64,000 bases of DNA, taken from contig DATHAO010000023.1 in NCBI GenBank assembly GCA_035296625.1, positions 62,001-126,000 on the forward strand. Direction: 5' to 3'. Below are positions 40,863 through 49,175 of this stretch, piece by piece. A program made the position numbers and the translations under genes. Every line of letters starts with the position of its first letter. Position 1 is the first letter of the stretch. The stretch comes from DATCLS01 sp035296625. GTDB lineage: Bacteria; Actinomycetota; Acidimicrobiia; Acidimicrobiales; VFJN01. A model generated the notes under the pieces. It was not told the DNA's origin, did no database searches, and was given only the letters and a program-made list of their open reading frames with translations.

Positions 40863-43189
40863 GTGGTCACGCTCCCGTTCACGCCCACAGGTTCGCGCTC
40901 CGGTCCACCCTGCGGCACGGTGGCGGTGCCGGGGGCCTCCTCGGCAACGTCCTCGTCGTCGTCGAGGTCGACGTGCTCGCCCACGCCCCAGCGGTCGTGG
41001 AAGCGGCGCAGCGGGCCGGGAGCCCACCAGTTCCACTCGCCGGCGAGCCGCATGAACGCCGGGACGAGCGTGCCCCGAATCAGGAAGGCGTCGAGCAGCA
41101 CGGCGATGGTCAGGCCGAGGCCGAACAGCTTCATGAAGCTCACGTGGCCTCCGACGAAGGCCAGGAACACGACCGAGATCAGCACGGCCGCCGCGGTCAC
41201 GATGCGCCCGGTCCGCTCGAGGGCCACGGCCACAGCCGAGACGTTGTCGGCTCCGGCGTCGTGCTGCTCCTTGATGCGGGACAGCAGGAACACCTCGTAG
41301 TCCATCGACAGCCCGAAGGCGACGCAGAACATGAGGATCGGCATCGCCGCCGCCAGCCCGCCGGTCGGCGTGAAGTCGAGCGCCCCGGAGAGGTGTCCCT
41401 CCTGGAACACCCACACGAGGGCGCCGAACGTCGCCGAAAGGCTCAGCAGGTTGAGCACGACGGCCTTCGCCGGGATCACCACGCTGCCGAACATCATGAA
41501 GAGCAGCACCACGGTGATGAGGGCGATCAGCCCGAGCGCCCAGGGCAGGCGACCGAACAGCGTGTCGTTGATGTCGGCGATCTGGGCACCCTGGCCCGTG
41601 ACCTGCACGGCGAACGGGGCATCGGTGGCCCGCACGTCGTCGACCAGCCGCTCGCCGGCCGGGGACAGGGGTTCGACCGACGGCACGACCGACAGGTACG
41701 TCCCGCCGTCCACGCTGTAGCCGGCGTAGCGGTCCGAGCTGTCGGGTCCGAGCACGAGCTGGCCGGGTTCGCAGCCCAGCTCGGCCGCCGCGCCCTCGCC
41801 GCAGTACGAGCCGGTGGCGGCGTCTACCCGCGACACGCCGGGCAGCAGGGCGAGGCGGGCGGCGTAGCCGTCGACCTCGTCGGCCAGCGCGTCGCCGGAA
41901 GCGCCGGCGTCCGAGGTGACGATCGACAGCGCGCCGGCCTCCTCGGAGGCGAACTCCTCGCGGATCACGTCACCCACCTGGCGGCTCGGCGCCGACTCCG
42001 GCAGGACCCGGTCGTCGACCTGCGACAGCCGCAGGCCGAGGAACGGGGCGCCGAGCAGGAGCAGGAGGGCGATCGCCGCGGTCGCCACGGGCACGGGTCG
42101 CCGCATCACGAACGTGGCCACCCGGTGCCACACGCCCTCGGCGGGAGGCTCGACGGCCCGGCGCCGCACGGTGAGGGCGTTGACCCGGGGGCCGAGCACG
42201 TAGAGCAGGGCCGGCAGCACGAGCACCGAGAACAGGCCGGCGAGCAGGGCGACCGCCACGCCGGCGTAGGCGAAGCTGCGGAGGAACACGAGTGGGAAGA
42301 CGAGCGTGGCGAGCAGCGACGCCGCCACCGTGAGGGCGCTGAAGGCGACCGTGCGCCCGGCGGTCCGCACGGTGTGAGTCACCGCGACCCGGGGGTCGTG
42401 ACCGGCCCGTAGCTCCTCGCGGTAGCGGGAGACGACGAAAAGGCTGTAGTCGATCGCCAGGCCGAGCCCGAGCGCCGTGGTGAGGTTCAGGGCGTAGACC
42501 GACACGTCGGTGATCTCGCTCATGATCCGTAGCACGAGGAATGTGCCCATGATCGACAGGACGCCCACGACCAGGGGGAGGGTGGCCGATACGACGCTGC
42601 CGAAGATGATGACGAGCAGGATCAGCGTGATGGGCAACGCGATCGCCTCCGCGCGCGGGAGGTCCGTCTCGAGCGTGTCGGCCACCTCGTGGAAGACCTG
42701 CGCGTAGCCGCCGACGTCGACGGACACGGTGCCGTCGTCGCCCTCGAGCGCCGGGGTGATCTCGGCGATGCGGTCGTCGAGCGCGTCATCGGCCAGGTCG
42801 ATGCGGCCCACGACCAGGGCCCGGTCGCCGTCCTGGCTGCGCAGCGGTGGGGCGTTGCCCTCGGACCAATACGACACGACGTTTGTCACGTCGGCCTCGC
42901 CGGCCAGGCGCTCGGTGAGTGCACGGCCAGCGGCGCCGGACGCCGTACTGTCGACGTCGCCGTCGTCTGCGGTGACCAGCAGCACGACGTTGGGCGAGCC
43001 GGTGCCGAACTGCTCGTCGAGCAGCTCGTCGGCTTGCGAGGACTCCGACGCCGGGTCCTCGAAGCCGCCGGTGGTGAGCCGGTCGGCGACCCCGCCGCCG
43101 GCCACGCCGGCGACGAGGAACAGGAGAGCGGCGCCGGCGAGCACCCAACGGGGCCGGGTGGTGGCGAGTTTGGCGAAGCGGGTCAGCAT
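40859..43189 (-). CDS. MmpL-family RND transporter
   Basis: The product has 776 residues with about 12 membrane helices in two RND halves, each preceded by a large periplasmic domain. Signatures are TTALGLGLAIDYSLFVVSRYREE in the first half and CVAFGLSMDYEVFLLSRIKEQ in the second, carrying the Asp-Tyr pairs of the proton relay. The cytoplasmic tail is acidic. MmpL proteins export lipids or lipopeptides across the inner membrane. ATG 43189 has a weak GAGGGA upstream, and a TACGAT -10 lies at 43241-43236. The last 4 nt overlap the TetR start. Its lipid cargo is unknown. Confidence 0.93.
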   Translation of the reverse strand: MLTRFAKLATTRPRWVLAGAALLFLVAGVAGGGVADRLTTGGFEDPASESSQADELLDEQFGTGSPNVVLLVTADDGDVDSTASGAAGRALTERLAGEADVTNVVSYWSEGNAPPLRSQDGDRALVVGRIDLADDALDDRIAEITPALEGDDGTVSVDVGGYAQVFHEVADTLETDLPRAEAIALPITLILLVIIFGSVVSATLPLVVGVLSIMGTFLVLRIMSEITDVSVYALNLTTALGLGLAIDYSLFVVSRYREELRAGHDPRVAVTHTVRTAGRTVAFSALTVAASLLATLVFPLVFLRSFAYAGVAVALLAGLFSVLVLPALLYVLGPRVNALTVRRRAVEPPAEGVWHRVATFVMRRPVPVATAAIALLLLLGAPFLGLRLSQVDDRVLPESAPSRQVGDVIREEFASEEAGALSIVTSDAGASGDALADEVDGYAARLALLPGVSRVDAATGSYCGEGAAAELGCEPGQLVLGPDSSDRYAGYSVDGGTYLSVVPSVEPLSPAGERLVDDVRATDAPFAVQVTGQGAQIADINDTLFGRLPWALGLIALITVVLLFMMFGSVVIPAKAVVLNLLSLSATFGALVWVFQEGHLSGALDFTPTGGLAAAMPILMFCVAFGLSMDYEVFLLSRIKEQHDAGADNVSAVAVALERTGRIVTAAAVLISVVFLAFVGGHVSFMKLFGLGLTIAVLLDAFLIRGTLVPAFMRLAGEWNWWAPGPLRRFHDRWGVGEHVDLDDDEDVAEEAPGTATVPQGGPEREPVGVNGSVTT

Positions 43190-43232
43190 GGTCGTTCCCT
43201 CGGCGTCGAGCGGCGACTGGACCGCTAACGGA

Positions 43233-43252
43233 GTTATCGTAACGCCGATAAC
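43233..43252 (-). promoter_or_regulatory. GTTATCG-N6-CGATAAC palindrome over the mmpL -10
   Basis: A 7-bp inverted repeat with a 6-bp spacer covers TACGAT (43241-43236), the best -10 for mmpL, about 45 bp upstream of its ATG. Flanking GTTAG/CTAAC bases extend the symmetry. It is the probable operator of the TetR encoded after mmpL. Confidence 0.65.
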
Positions 43253-43323
43253 TAACACCGCTCGTCGCGCCGATGTCCACATGACATCAGTCACCGCCTG
43301 GGGCATCGCCACTTGCCGGCCCC

Positions 43324-43339
43324 TTGACCCGTGGGTCAA
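43324..43339 (+). promoter_or_regulatory. Perfect palindrome TTGACCC-gt-GGGTCAA before the hydrolase pair
   Basis: A 16-bp inverted repeat ends 9 bp before GTG 43349 and overlaps the candidate -10 CAATCT (43337-43342). It should control the two overlapping alpha/beta-hydrolase genes. It differs in sequence from the nearby mmpL operator, so a second regulator is implied. Confidence 0.55.
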
Positions 43340-43348
43340 TCTGCCTCC

Positions 43349-44284
43349 GTGACAATCGACGACGCCCCCGCCGTCACCTACCCAGGTGCCCACGCGCCGG
43401 CCCGCGACCGGACGGTCGTGTCGCACGGCGTGCGCCTCGCCGTCCACGAGTGGGGCGACGAGGCCGCACCCCCGGTCGTGCTGGCGCACGGCGGCTTCGA
43501 CTTCGGCCGCACCTACGACGTGTTCGCCCCGATGCTGGCCGCGGGCGGCTGGCGGGTCGTCGTCTGGGACCAGCGGGGCCACGGCGACTCGCAGCACGCC
43601 CACCTCTACTCGTGGGAGACCGACCTGCGCGATGCCGTGTCGGTTCTCAACTCGCTCGGCCCCCACCCGGTCGGCCCGGTGCCCGTGGTCGGCCACTCGA
43701 AGGGCGGCGCCGTCATGGTGCAGCTCGCCGGCTCGCTGCCCCACCGGGTGCGCCGGATCGTCAACATCGACGGGCTGCCCACCCGGCGGAACTGGCCCGA
43801 CGTGCCGGACCACCAGCGCACGAAGATGTTCGCCGGCGAGCTGGCCGGCTGGCTCGACCACCGGCGCCGCGGCCACGAGGTCGTGCGCCGCCCCGGCACG
43901 ATCGACGAGCTGGCCGAGCGCCGGGGCCGCATGAATCCCCGGCTCGCCCCCGAATGGCTGCGCTACCTGGTCACGATGGGCGCCCGCCACGACGAGGACG
44001 GCTGGCGCTGGAAGATCGACCCGATCATGCGCCTCGGCGGGTTCGGGCCGTGGCGTCCCGAATGGGCGATGGCCCGCCTGCCCGGCCTGTCGATGCCGCT
44101 GCTCGCGGTGATCGGCCTCCAACCCGAGGCCATGGGATGGACCACCCAGCCCGACGACCTGCTCCCGAACCTGCCGCCCGGCGCCCGCCTCGAGGTGTTC
44201 GAGGACGCAGGCCACTTCGTCCACATCGAGCAGCCGGCGCGCGTGGCCGAGCTCGTCCTCGACTTCCTGGGGGAGCCCGCGTGA
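43349..44284 (+). CDS. Alpha/beta hydrolase
   Basis: The product has 311 residues. The oxyanion loop is VVLAHGGFDFGRTYD, followed by VVVWDQRGHGDS. The nucleophile elbow is VVGHSKGGAVM with Ser, and the catalytic His is in EDAGHFVHIEQP. It is a hydrolase or haloperoxidase-type enzyme with no clear substrate. GTG 43349 is preferred over GTG 43331, which lies inside the palindrome at 43324-43339. Its stop overlaps the GTG of the following hydrolase-like gene, and it is divergent from mmpL. Confidence 0.88.
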   Translation: MTIDDAPAVTYPGAHAPARDRTVVSHGVRLAVHEWGDEAAPPVVLAHGGFDFGRTYDVFAPMLAAGGWRVVVWDQRGHGDSQHAHLYSWETDLRDAVSVLNSLGPHPVGPVPVVGHSKGGAVMVQLAGSLPHRVRRIVNIDGLPTRRNWPDVPDHQRTKMFAGELAGWLDHRRRGHEVVRRPGTIDELAERRGRMNPRLAPEWLRYLVTMGARHDEDGWRWKIDPIMRLGGFGPWRPEWAMARLPGLSMPLLAVIGLQPEAMGWTTQPDDLLPNLPPGARLEVFEDAGHFVHIEQPARVAELVLDFLGEPA

Positions 44285-44946
44285 GCGTGCCTACGATGCT
44301 GGGGCACAACAAGGTCGATCTCGCGCTGCACCACCTCCGGGACGGGCTCGACGGGGGCGGCGGCCGCCCTCTGCTGCATCTCCACGGCCTGGGCGAACGC
44401 TCGCCCGAGGTCGTGCCCGCGCGGCTGGCGCACTGGCCGGGTCCGGTGTGGGCGCTCGACCTCACCGGCCACGGGGCCTCGACCGTGCCGGCAGGCGGCG
44501 GCTACTCGGCCGAGCTGCTCATGGCGGATGCCGACATCGCCCTGGCGTCGCTGGGCGAGGCCACCGTCTACGGCCGCGGCCTGGGCGGCTACGTAGCCCT
44601 GCTCATCGCCGGCGGGCGGCCCGAACTGGTGCGGGGCGCCGTGATCGACGACGGTCCCGGCCTCATCGGTGGTGGCACCGAGCCGGGCACGCCGTTCGTG
44701 CTGCCCGAGCCCTTCACGGTCACCGGTCCGCCCGATCCCTACGCCCTGCTCGAGCTGAGCAGCGACGTGCGCCCGCCCGACTACGCCACGACGTTCGCCC
44801 GCCAGGCGGCCACGCTGTCGGGCCTCGACGTGGCCGTGGCCGTCGCCTCGGTGAACCGCCCGGTGTGGCTGGCGGCCGTGGCGCAGGAGCCGGGCGTCCG
44901 CTCCATGTCCGCCGTCGATGCCCTGGCGCTCTTCGCCGCCGTGTGA
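44281..44946 (+). CDS. Alpha/beta-hydrolase-fold protein lacking the usual nucleophile
   Basis: The product has 221 residues. LLHLHGLGERSPEV is the oxyanion loop and VWALDLTGHGAS the next strand. The nucleophile elbow, normally G-x-S-x-G, reads GRGLGGY, with Gly where Ser should be. The C-terminal His region is also absent. It may therefore be a non-catalytic partner of the hydrolase it overlaps (GTGA at 44281-44284), or use other chemistry. Both genes read as one operon. Confidence 0.8.
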   Translation: MSVPTMLGHNKVDLALHHLRDGLDGGGGRPLLHLHGLGERSPEVVPARLAHWPGPVWALDLTGHGASTVPAGGGYSAELLMADADIALASLGEATVYGRGLGGYVALLIAGGRPELVRGAVIDDGPGLIGGGTEPGTPFVLPEPFTVTGPPDPYALLELSSDVRPPDYATTFARQAATLSGLDVAVAVASVNRPVWLAAVAQEPGVRSMSAVDALALFAAV

Positions 44947-44959
44947 CGACCACGCGTCA

Positions 44960-45190
44960 TCAGCTGACGCGCCATACCTCGTCGTCGACCTCGATCGCGG
45001 TGAGGCCGGACGCGGCCGGGTCGGCGGCCTGCGCCGGGTGGTTTGGGCCGGTCGGGGCCGGGGGTGCGGGCCGTGCCGCCTCCTGGCCGGAGCGCCGGGA
45101 ACGGACGGGTCGTGGGTGGTGCCGTCGGGTGCCGGGGCGTCGAGCCGGGGGCGAAGGCGCCGGCGGGGGAGCAGGGGATGGCGCGTGCAT
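44960..45190 (-). CDS. Possible 76-codon Pro-rich small protein
   Basis: A minus-strand frame from ATG 45190 ends in a protein-like tail, SGLTAIEVDDEVWRVS, after about 55 Pro/Ala/Arg-rich residues. No ribosome site or -10 is obvious. It lies in a gap of 325 bp where the plus strand shows no gene. It may be real, the end of a lost gene, or chance. Confidence 0.22.
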   Translation of the reverse strand: MHAPSPAPPPAPSPPARRPGTRRHHPRPVRSRRSGQEAARPAPPAPTGPNHPAQAADPAASGLTAIEVDDEVWRVS

Positions 45191-45271
45191 GGGGCAGGCG
45201 CCGACCAGGTTACGGCCCGGCCGGGGCGGGGACGACATCTCCCGCTGCGGCGCTCGTCTACGGTCGATCGC

Positions 45272-45901
45272 GTGCGCAGATGGCGCCTCGGCTCGCTCGC
45301 GGCCGTCGTGGTGGCGGTCGTGCTGGTCGGCGCCCTCGTCGGCCTCGCCTTCCTGTCGCTGCTCGATGTGCGGTCGAGCTCGCCCGACGACCCCCGCAAC
45401 GGACTCGACGCCGACACCGCCCGGTTCACCTACGGCGACCGCTCGGTCGAGGTGCCGCTCACGGCATGCGGGCGCGAGGGCGACCGCGTGGTCGCGGCCG
45501 GCACGATCGGCGGCACGGTGCTGCAAGTGGGGGCGGACGTCGGTGCGGGCGGCGAGGCCGCCACCGGTCTGACGGTCGACCTGGGCGGTGAGGAACCGAC
45601 GCTAGCGGCCTTCGGCCCCGACCTGCCCGCCGGTCCGGTGGGCGAGATCACCGACGTGCGGGTGGTGGGCGACTCGATCGTGATCGAGGGCCGGTGGGTC
45701 GGCGTCGACCCCGACACGCTGGCGGCGACGACGGTCGGCCCCGGCTCGTCACCGGGCGGCGGGCCGGATTCGGGCGGCCGGGCTGGCGCGGGCGGCTCGG
45801 GTGGCTCGGGCGGGCCGGGCGGTTCGGGCGGGCCGGGCGGTCCCGGCGTCGAGGGCGAGCTCGTGGCCCGCTGCCCCGAGGACGGCGACACGCCGACCTG
45901 A
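45272..45901 (+). CDS. Membrane-anchored secreted protein, unknown function
   Basis: The product has 209 residues. After VRRWRLGS there is one membrane span (LAAVVVAVVLVGALVGLAFL), then an extracytoplasmic region of about 110 residues with one Cys (VPLTACGRE) and a second near the end (ARCPEDG), possibly disulfide-linked. A Gly/Ser linker of GGSGGPGG units lies between. GTG 45272 has TACGGT seven nt upstream, so it is leaderless. A longer frame from 44918 has shadow-type composition before this point. It is convergent with xseB across a palindromic repeat array. Confidence 0.7.
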   Translation: MRRWRLGSLAAVVVAVVLVGALVGLAFLSLLDVRSSSPDDPRNGLDADTARFTYGDRSVEVPLTACGREGDRVVAAGTIGGTVLQVGADVGAGGEAATGLTVDLGGEEPTLAAFGPDLPAGPVGEITDVRVVGDSIVIEGRWVGVDPDTLAATTVGPGSSPGGGPDSGGRAGAGGSGGSGGPGGSGGPGGPGVEGELVARCPEDGDTPT

Positions 45902-45950
45902 CCGGGCGTCACGGTGCCCGGCGTGCCCAACCGCGGCTGGCTACCTGGCT

Positions 45951-46317
45951 CCGGTGACGTATCTGGTTGGTTCCCAACCATCCCCGTCACCAGAGCGGGT
46001 CGGGCTGCCCGCCTCCCCCGTCCGGTGACGTACTTGGTTGGTTCCCAAAGCGTTTCCGTCACCAGAGCGGGTCGGGCTGCCCGCCTCCCCCGTCCGGTGA
46101 CGTACTTGGTTGGTTCCCAACCGTTTCCGTCACCAGAGCGCCTGGGTCGCGGTACCGGCTCCCCGGCTCAGGTAGGGCATCTGGCAGGTTTCCGACTCGC
46201 GCAGGTAGCGGGCCCCGCCGAGGTCGTCCGTCTCCGTCACCAGAGCGCCCGGATCGCGATGCCGGCTCCCCGGCTCCGGTGACGGATCCGGTTGGTTCCC
46301 AACCGCCTCCGTTGCCG
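45951..46317. repeat. Tandem array of 71-72 bp palindromic units between convergent genes
   Basis: Units begin CCGGTGACG at 45951, 46022, 46094 and 46275, with a diverged unit at about 46168-46274. Each holds a nested hairpin: outer GGTGACG/CGTCACC and inner GGTTGG-ttc-CCAACC. Between hairpins runs AGAGCGGGTCGGGCTGCCCG or a variant. The array fills the gap between stops at 45901 and 46339 and could end transcription from both sides. No gene is seen here. Confidence 0.85.
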
Positions 46318-46338
46318 GACTCACGGCGGGCCCGAGGC

Positions 46339-46584
46339 TCATGCCTCGGGACCGTCCTCCGGGGGGACGTCGCCCACCTCGGCCTCCAGTTCGGCCACCA
46401 CCTGCTCGACTTCGAAGCGGGCGCCGGCGATGCGGTCGCGGCACAGGCGCAGCAGCTCGCTCGCCCGGCGGACCCGAGCGCCCAGCACATCGACGTCGAC
46501 CTCGTCGCCGTCGAGCTCGTCGAGGATCCGCTCGAGCTCGGCCAGCGCGTCGACGTAGGTGATCTCCTCGTCGGCCATCGTCAT
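46339..46584 (-). CDS. xseB: Exodeoxyribonuclease VII small subunit
   Basis: The product has 81 residues, the normal size. The helical-hairpin pattern of XseB is clear: ITYVDALAELERILDELDG followed by LGARVRRASELLRLCRDRI. It binds XseA in multiple copies to form the ssDNA exonuclease. ATG 46584 overlaps the xseA stop (ATGA) with GGAGGA just upstream; an in-frame ATG at 46578 is the alternative. It is the second gene of the xseA-xseB operon. Confidence 0.95.
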   Translation of the reverse strand: MTMADEEITYVDALAELERILDELDGDEVDVDVLGARVRRASELLRLCRDRIAGARFEVEQVVAELEAEVGDVPPEDGPEA

Positions 46585-48056
46585 CGCTCCTCCTCGGTCG
46601 GGGCTCCGGTCACCGTGCTGTCGACGTCGCCGGCCGCGTCCGTCGGGGCTCCGGTCACCGTGCTGTCGACCTTGCCGCCCGCCACGGTGGTCCGCAGGAC
46701 GTCGCCGGGCCGCACGTCGGCCGGCGAGCGGACGAGCGTGCCGTCGGCGCTCCGGGTGATCGACCAGCCGCGCCCCAGCGTGCGGGCCGGGTCGAGCGCC
46801 CGCACCTGCCCGGCGATGCGGTCGAGCTCGCGGGTCGCGCCCGCCACGGCCCGGGGCCCGCGCCCGGCCAGGCGCTCGAAAACCGTGTCGAGTGCCTGGT
46901 CGTGGGCCCGCAGGTGCGCTCGGGCGCCGGCCTGGACGCGCCCGGTCGCGCGCTCCAGCGTCGCACCCGATCGGGCCAGCGCCGTCGCGGAGGACCGCCG
47001 CAGCCGCTCGCCCGTGTGCGCCAGCGACCGGTCGGCCGCCACGAGCCCGTGGCGGGTGCCCACGGCGACATGGCGGCCGCAGGTGCGCAGCCGGTCCGAC
47101 TCGCGCCGCAGCTGGCGCCGGGCGATCACCGCCACCTCGCCCCAGCGGGCCCTGAGCCGGGCGTCGAAGGCCCGCACGTCGTCGACCACGGCCTGGGCGC
47201 AGGCCGTCGGGGTCTTGTAGGCGGCGTGCGCCACCTCGTCGGCGACCGACCGGTCGACGTCGTGGCCGATGCCGGTGAGCACGACGACGTCGAGACCGGC
47301 CACGGCCCGGGCGATGACCTCGCTGTCGAACGCTGCGAGGTCGGTGGTGGCGCCGCCGCCCCGCACAAGGAGCACGACGTCGACGCCCCGGGCAGCGACG
47401 ACCCGAAGGGCCCGGACGACGGACCTGGGCGCGGCGGGACCCTGCACCCGGGCGTCGGCCCGTACGACCCGGAAGCCGAGCCCGGAGCGGCGCAGCTCGT
47501 CGAGCACGTCGTGCTCCGCGGCGCTGCCCCCGCTCGTCACGAGTCCGACGCGCAGCGGCACGGCCGGGCGGGCCAGCCCGGCCTGGCGGCCGAGCAGCCC
47601 CTCGGCGTCGAGCAGGCGCAGCAAGCGCTCGCGGTCCGCGGCCAGCCGGCCCAGCGTGAAGGCCGGGTCGATGTCGGACATCTGCAGCTGCAGCCGCCCG
47701 CCCGGGGCCCAGAAGCCGACGCGGGCCCTGATCCGCACCTCGGTGCCGTCGGCCATGCGCACCGCCGCACCGGCGCCGCGGAGCCGGTTGTTCACCCGGT
47801 CGCGCGCCGTCCCGAACAGGACCACGGGCAACTTCGCCAGGGGCGCCCGGCTGTGGTCGTCCCCGGGGGCGGGCTCGACGAGGTCGAACCACACCATGTT
47901 GCTCCGCCCGCGCGACAGGTTGCGGATCTCGCCCCGCACCCACGCCTCGTCGGGGAACGAGCGGCGCAGGGCCATGCCGAGCGCCTCGCCCAACTCGGGG
48001 ACCGACCAGGTAGGTTCCTCGTCATCCCAGAGGGTCGGTGCGTCGCGGGTCACCAC
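46581..48056 (-). CDS. xseA: Exodeoxyribonuclease VII large subunit
   Basis: The product has 491 residues. An N-terminal OB-fold (WVRGEIRNLSRGRSNMVWF) precedes the catalytic core with LVTSGGSAAEHDVL, LVRGGGATTDLAAFDSE, LTGIGHDVDRSVADEVAH and KTPTACAQAV. A long coiled-coil follows, then DPARTLGRGWSITR. The enzyme degrades ssDNA in repair together with XseB. The C-terminus contains VDSTVTGAPT twice, from a 27-nt direct repeat with 45-nt offset, and is longer than usual. GTG 48056 or 48053 is the start; neither has a clear ribosome site. Confidence 0.95.
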   Translation of the reverse strand: MVTRDAPTLWDDEEPTWSVPELGEALGMALRRSFPDEAWVRGEIRNLSRGRSNMVWFDLVEPAPGDDHSRAPLAKLPVVLFGTARDRVNNRLRGAGAAVRMADGTEVRIRARVGFWAPGGRLQLQMSDIDPAFTLGRLAADRERLLRLLDAEGLLGRQAGLARPAVPLRVGLVTSGGSAAEHDVLDELRRSGLGFRVVRADARVQGPAAPRSVVRALRVVAARGVDVVLLVRGGGATTDLAAFDSEVIARAVAGLDVVVLTGIGHDVDRSVADEVAHAAYKTPTACAQAVVDDVRAFDARLRARWGEVAVIARRQLRRESDRLRTCGRHVAVGTRHGLVAADRSLAHTGERLRRSSATALARSGATLERATGRVQAGARAHLRAHDQALDTVFERLAGRGPRAVAGATRELDRIAGQVRALDPARTLGRGWSITRSADGTLVRSPADVRPGDVLRTTVAGGKVDSTVTGAPTDAAGDVDSTVTGAPTEEER

Positions 48057-48139
48057 GGCGGTGACGCTGCTTCGGGTGGCAGCACGCTGCGCTCGGCCTT
48101 CCCCACCGGGGGGACGTTAGTGACCGTCTGTGACAGCGA

Positions 48140-49114
48140 GTGACCGGGCCGAACGAGATCGCACCGGGCGTGCTGGAGATCGACACGCTCCTCGGCGGAT
48201 GGGAGCGCATCACCGCCGGCTACCTCGTAACCGGGGACGCACCCGTCCTCGTCGAGACCGGCAGCCAGACGTCGGTGCCCGCCCTGCTCGCCGCGTTGGG
48301 CGACCTGGGGGTGGACCCCGCGGGGCTGGCCGGCATCGCCGTCACCCACATCCACCTCGACCACGCCGGCGGGGTGGGCGACGTGGCCGCCGCGTTCCCG
48401 AACGCCATCGTCTACGTCCACGAGCGGGGCGCACGCCACCTGGTCGACCCCACGAAGCTGGTGGGCAGCGCCGCCCAGGTGTACGGGGACCTGCTCGACA
48501 CGCTCTACGGCCGCCTCACCCCCACGGACGCCGAGCGGGTGCGGGTGCTGGCCGACGGCGAGCAGATCACGGTCTCGCCGAACCGCACGCTCACCACGGT
48601 CGACTCGCCCGGCCACGCCAAACACCACCTGGCGCTGCACGACTCCGAGTCCGGTGTCCTCTTCGCCGGCGACGCCGTGGGCGTGCGGCTGCCCGACGCT
48701 GGCGTGCTGCGTCCATCCACGCCGCCCCCCGACTTCGACCTCGAGCAGGCGATCGCCTCGCTGCACCGCTTCGCCGAACGCCGGCCGGCCGGCATCGCCC
48801 TCGCGCACTACGGGCTCGTTCCCGACCCGGTCGACATCCTGCTCGAGGCCGAGGGCACGCTGCGGCAGTGGGCCGAGGTGGCCGAGGCCGCCTGGCAGCG
48901 GGGCGACGACATCGCCGGGGCCCTCGACGCCCGCTTCGGCCACGGTCCCGAGCTCGACACGATCGACCCCGCCGTGCGCGAGCGGCTCGACACGCTCAAC
49001 GGCATCCACTCGAACGCCGCGGGCTTCCAGCGCTGGCTCGACGGCCGGGACCACGGCCACCATCATCACCACCACCACACCGGCCAGCACCATGACGGAC
49101 CGTCCCGGCCGTGA
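48140..49114 (+). CDS. MBL-fold metallo-hydrolase with His-rich tail
   Basis: The product has 324 residues. The metal motif HIHLDHAGG (HxHxDH) is near residue 70, followed by DSPGHAKHHLAL, LFAGDAVG and the late His in ALAHYGLVPDP. It is a glyoxalase-II-type or related hydrolase; the substrate is unknown. The last 25 residues are unusual, with GHHHHHHHTGQHH giving about ten His, possibly a metal store. GTG 48140 starts the protein. The gene is divergent from xseA with an 83-bp gap containing TGACCGTCTGTGACA. Confidence 0.87.
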   Translation: MTGPNEIAPGVLEIDTLLGGWERITAGYLVTGDAPVLVETGSQTSVPALLAALGDLGVDPAGLAGIAVTHIHLDHAGGVGDVAAAFPNAIVYVHERGARHLVDPTKLVGSAAQVYGDLLDTLYGRLTPTDAERVRVLADGEQITVSPNRTLTTVDSPGHAKHHLALHDSESGVLFAGDAVGVRLPDAGVLRPSTPPPDFDLEQAIASLHRFAERRPAGIALAHYGLVPDPVDILLEAEGTLRQWAEVAEAAWQRGDDIAGALDARFGHGPELDTIDPAVRERLDTLNGIHSNAAGFQRWLDGRDHGHHHHHHHTGQHHDGPSRP

Positions 49115-49175
49115 ATGGTGATTTCGACAGTGGAGCTGCAACCATGTGCTCCCACCTGCACGGAGGAGACCCGCC

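Noticed and set aside
45951..46317. CRISPR array
   Set aside because: Units are whole palindromic repeats of 71-72 bp with near-identical spacer parts, so there are no unique spacers; no cas genes occur.
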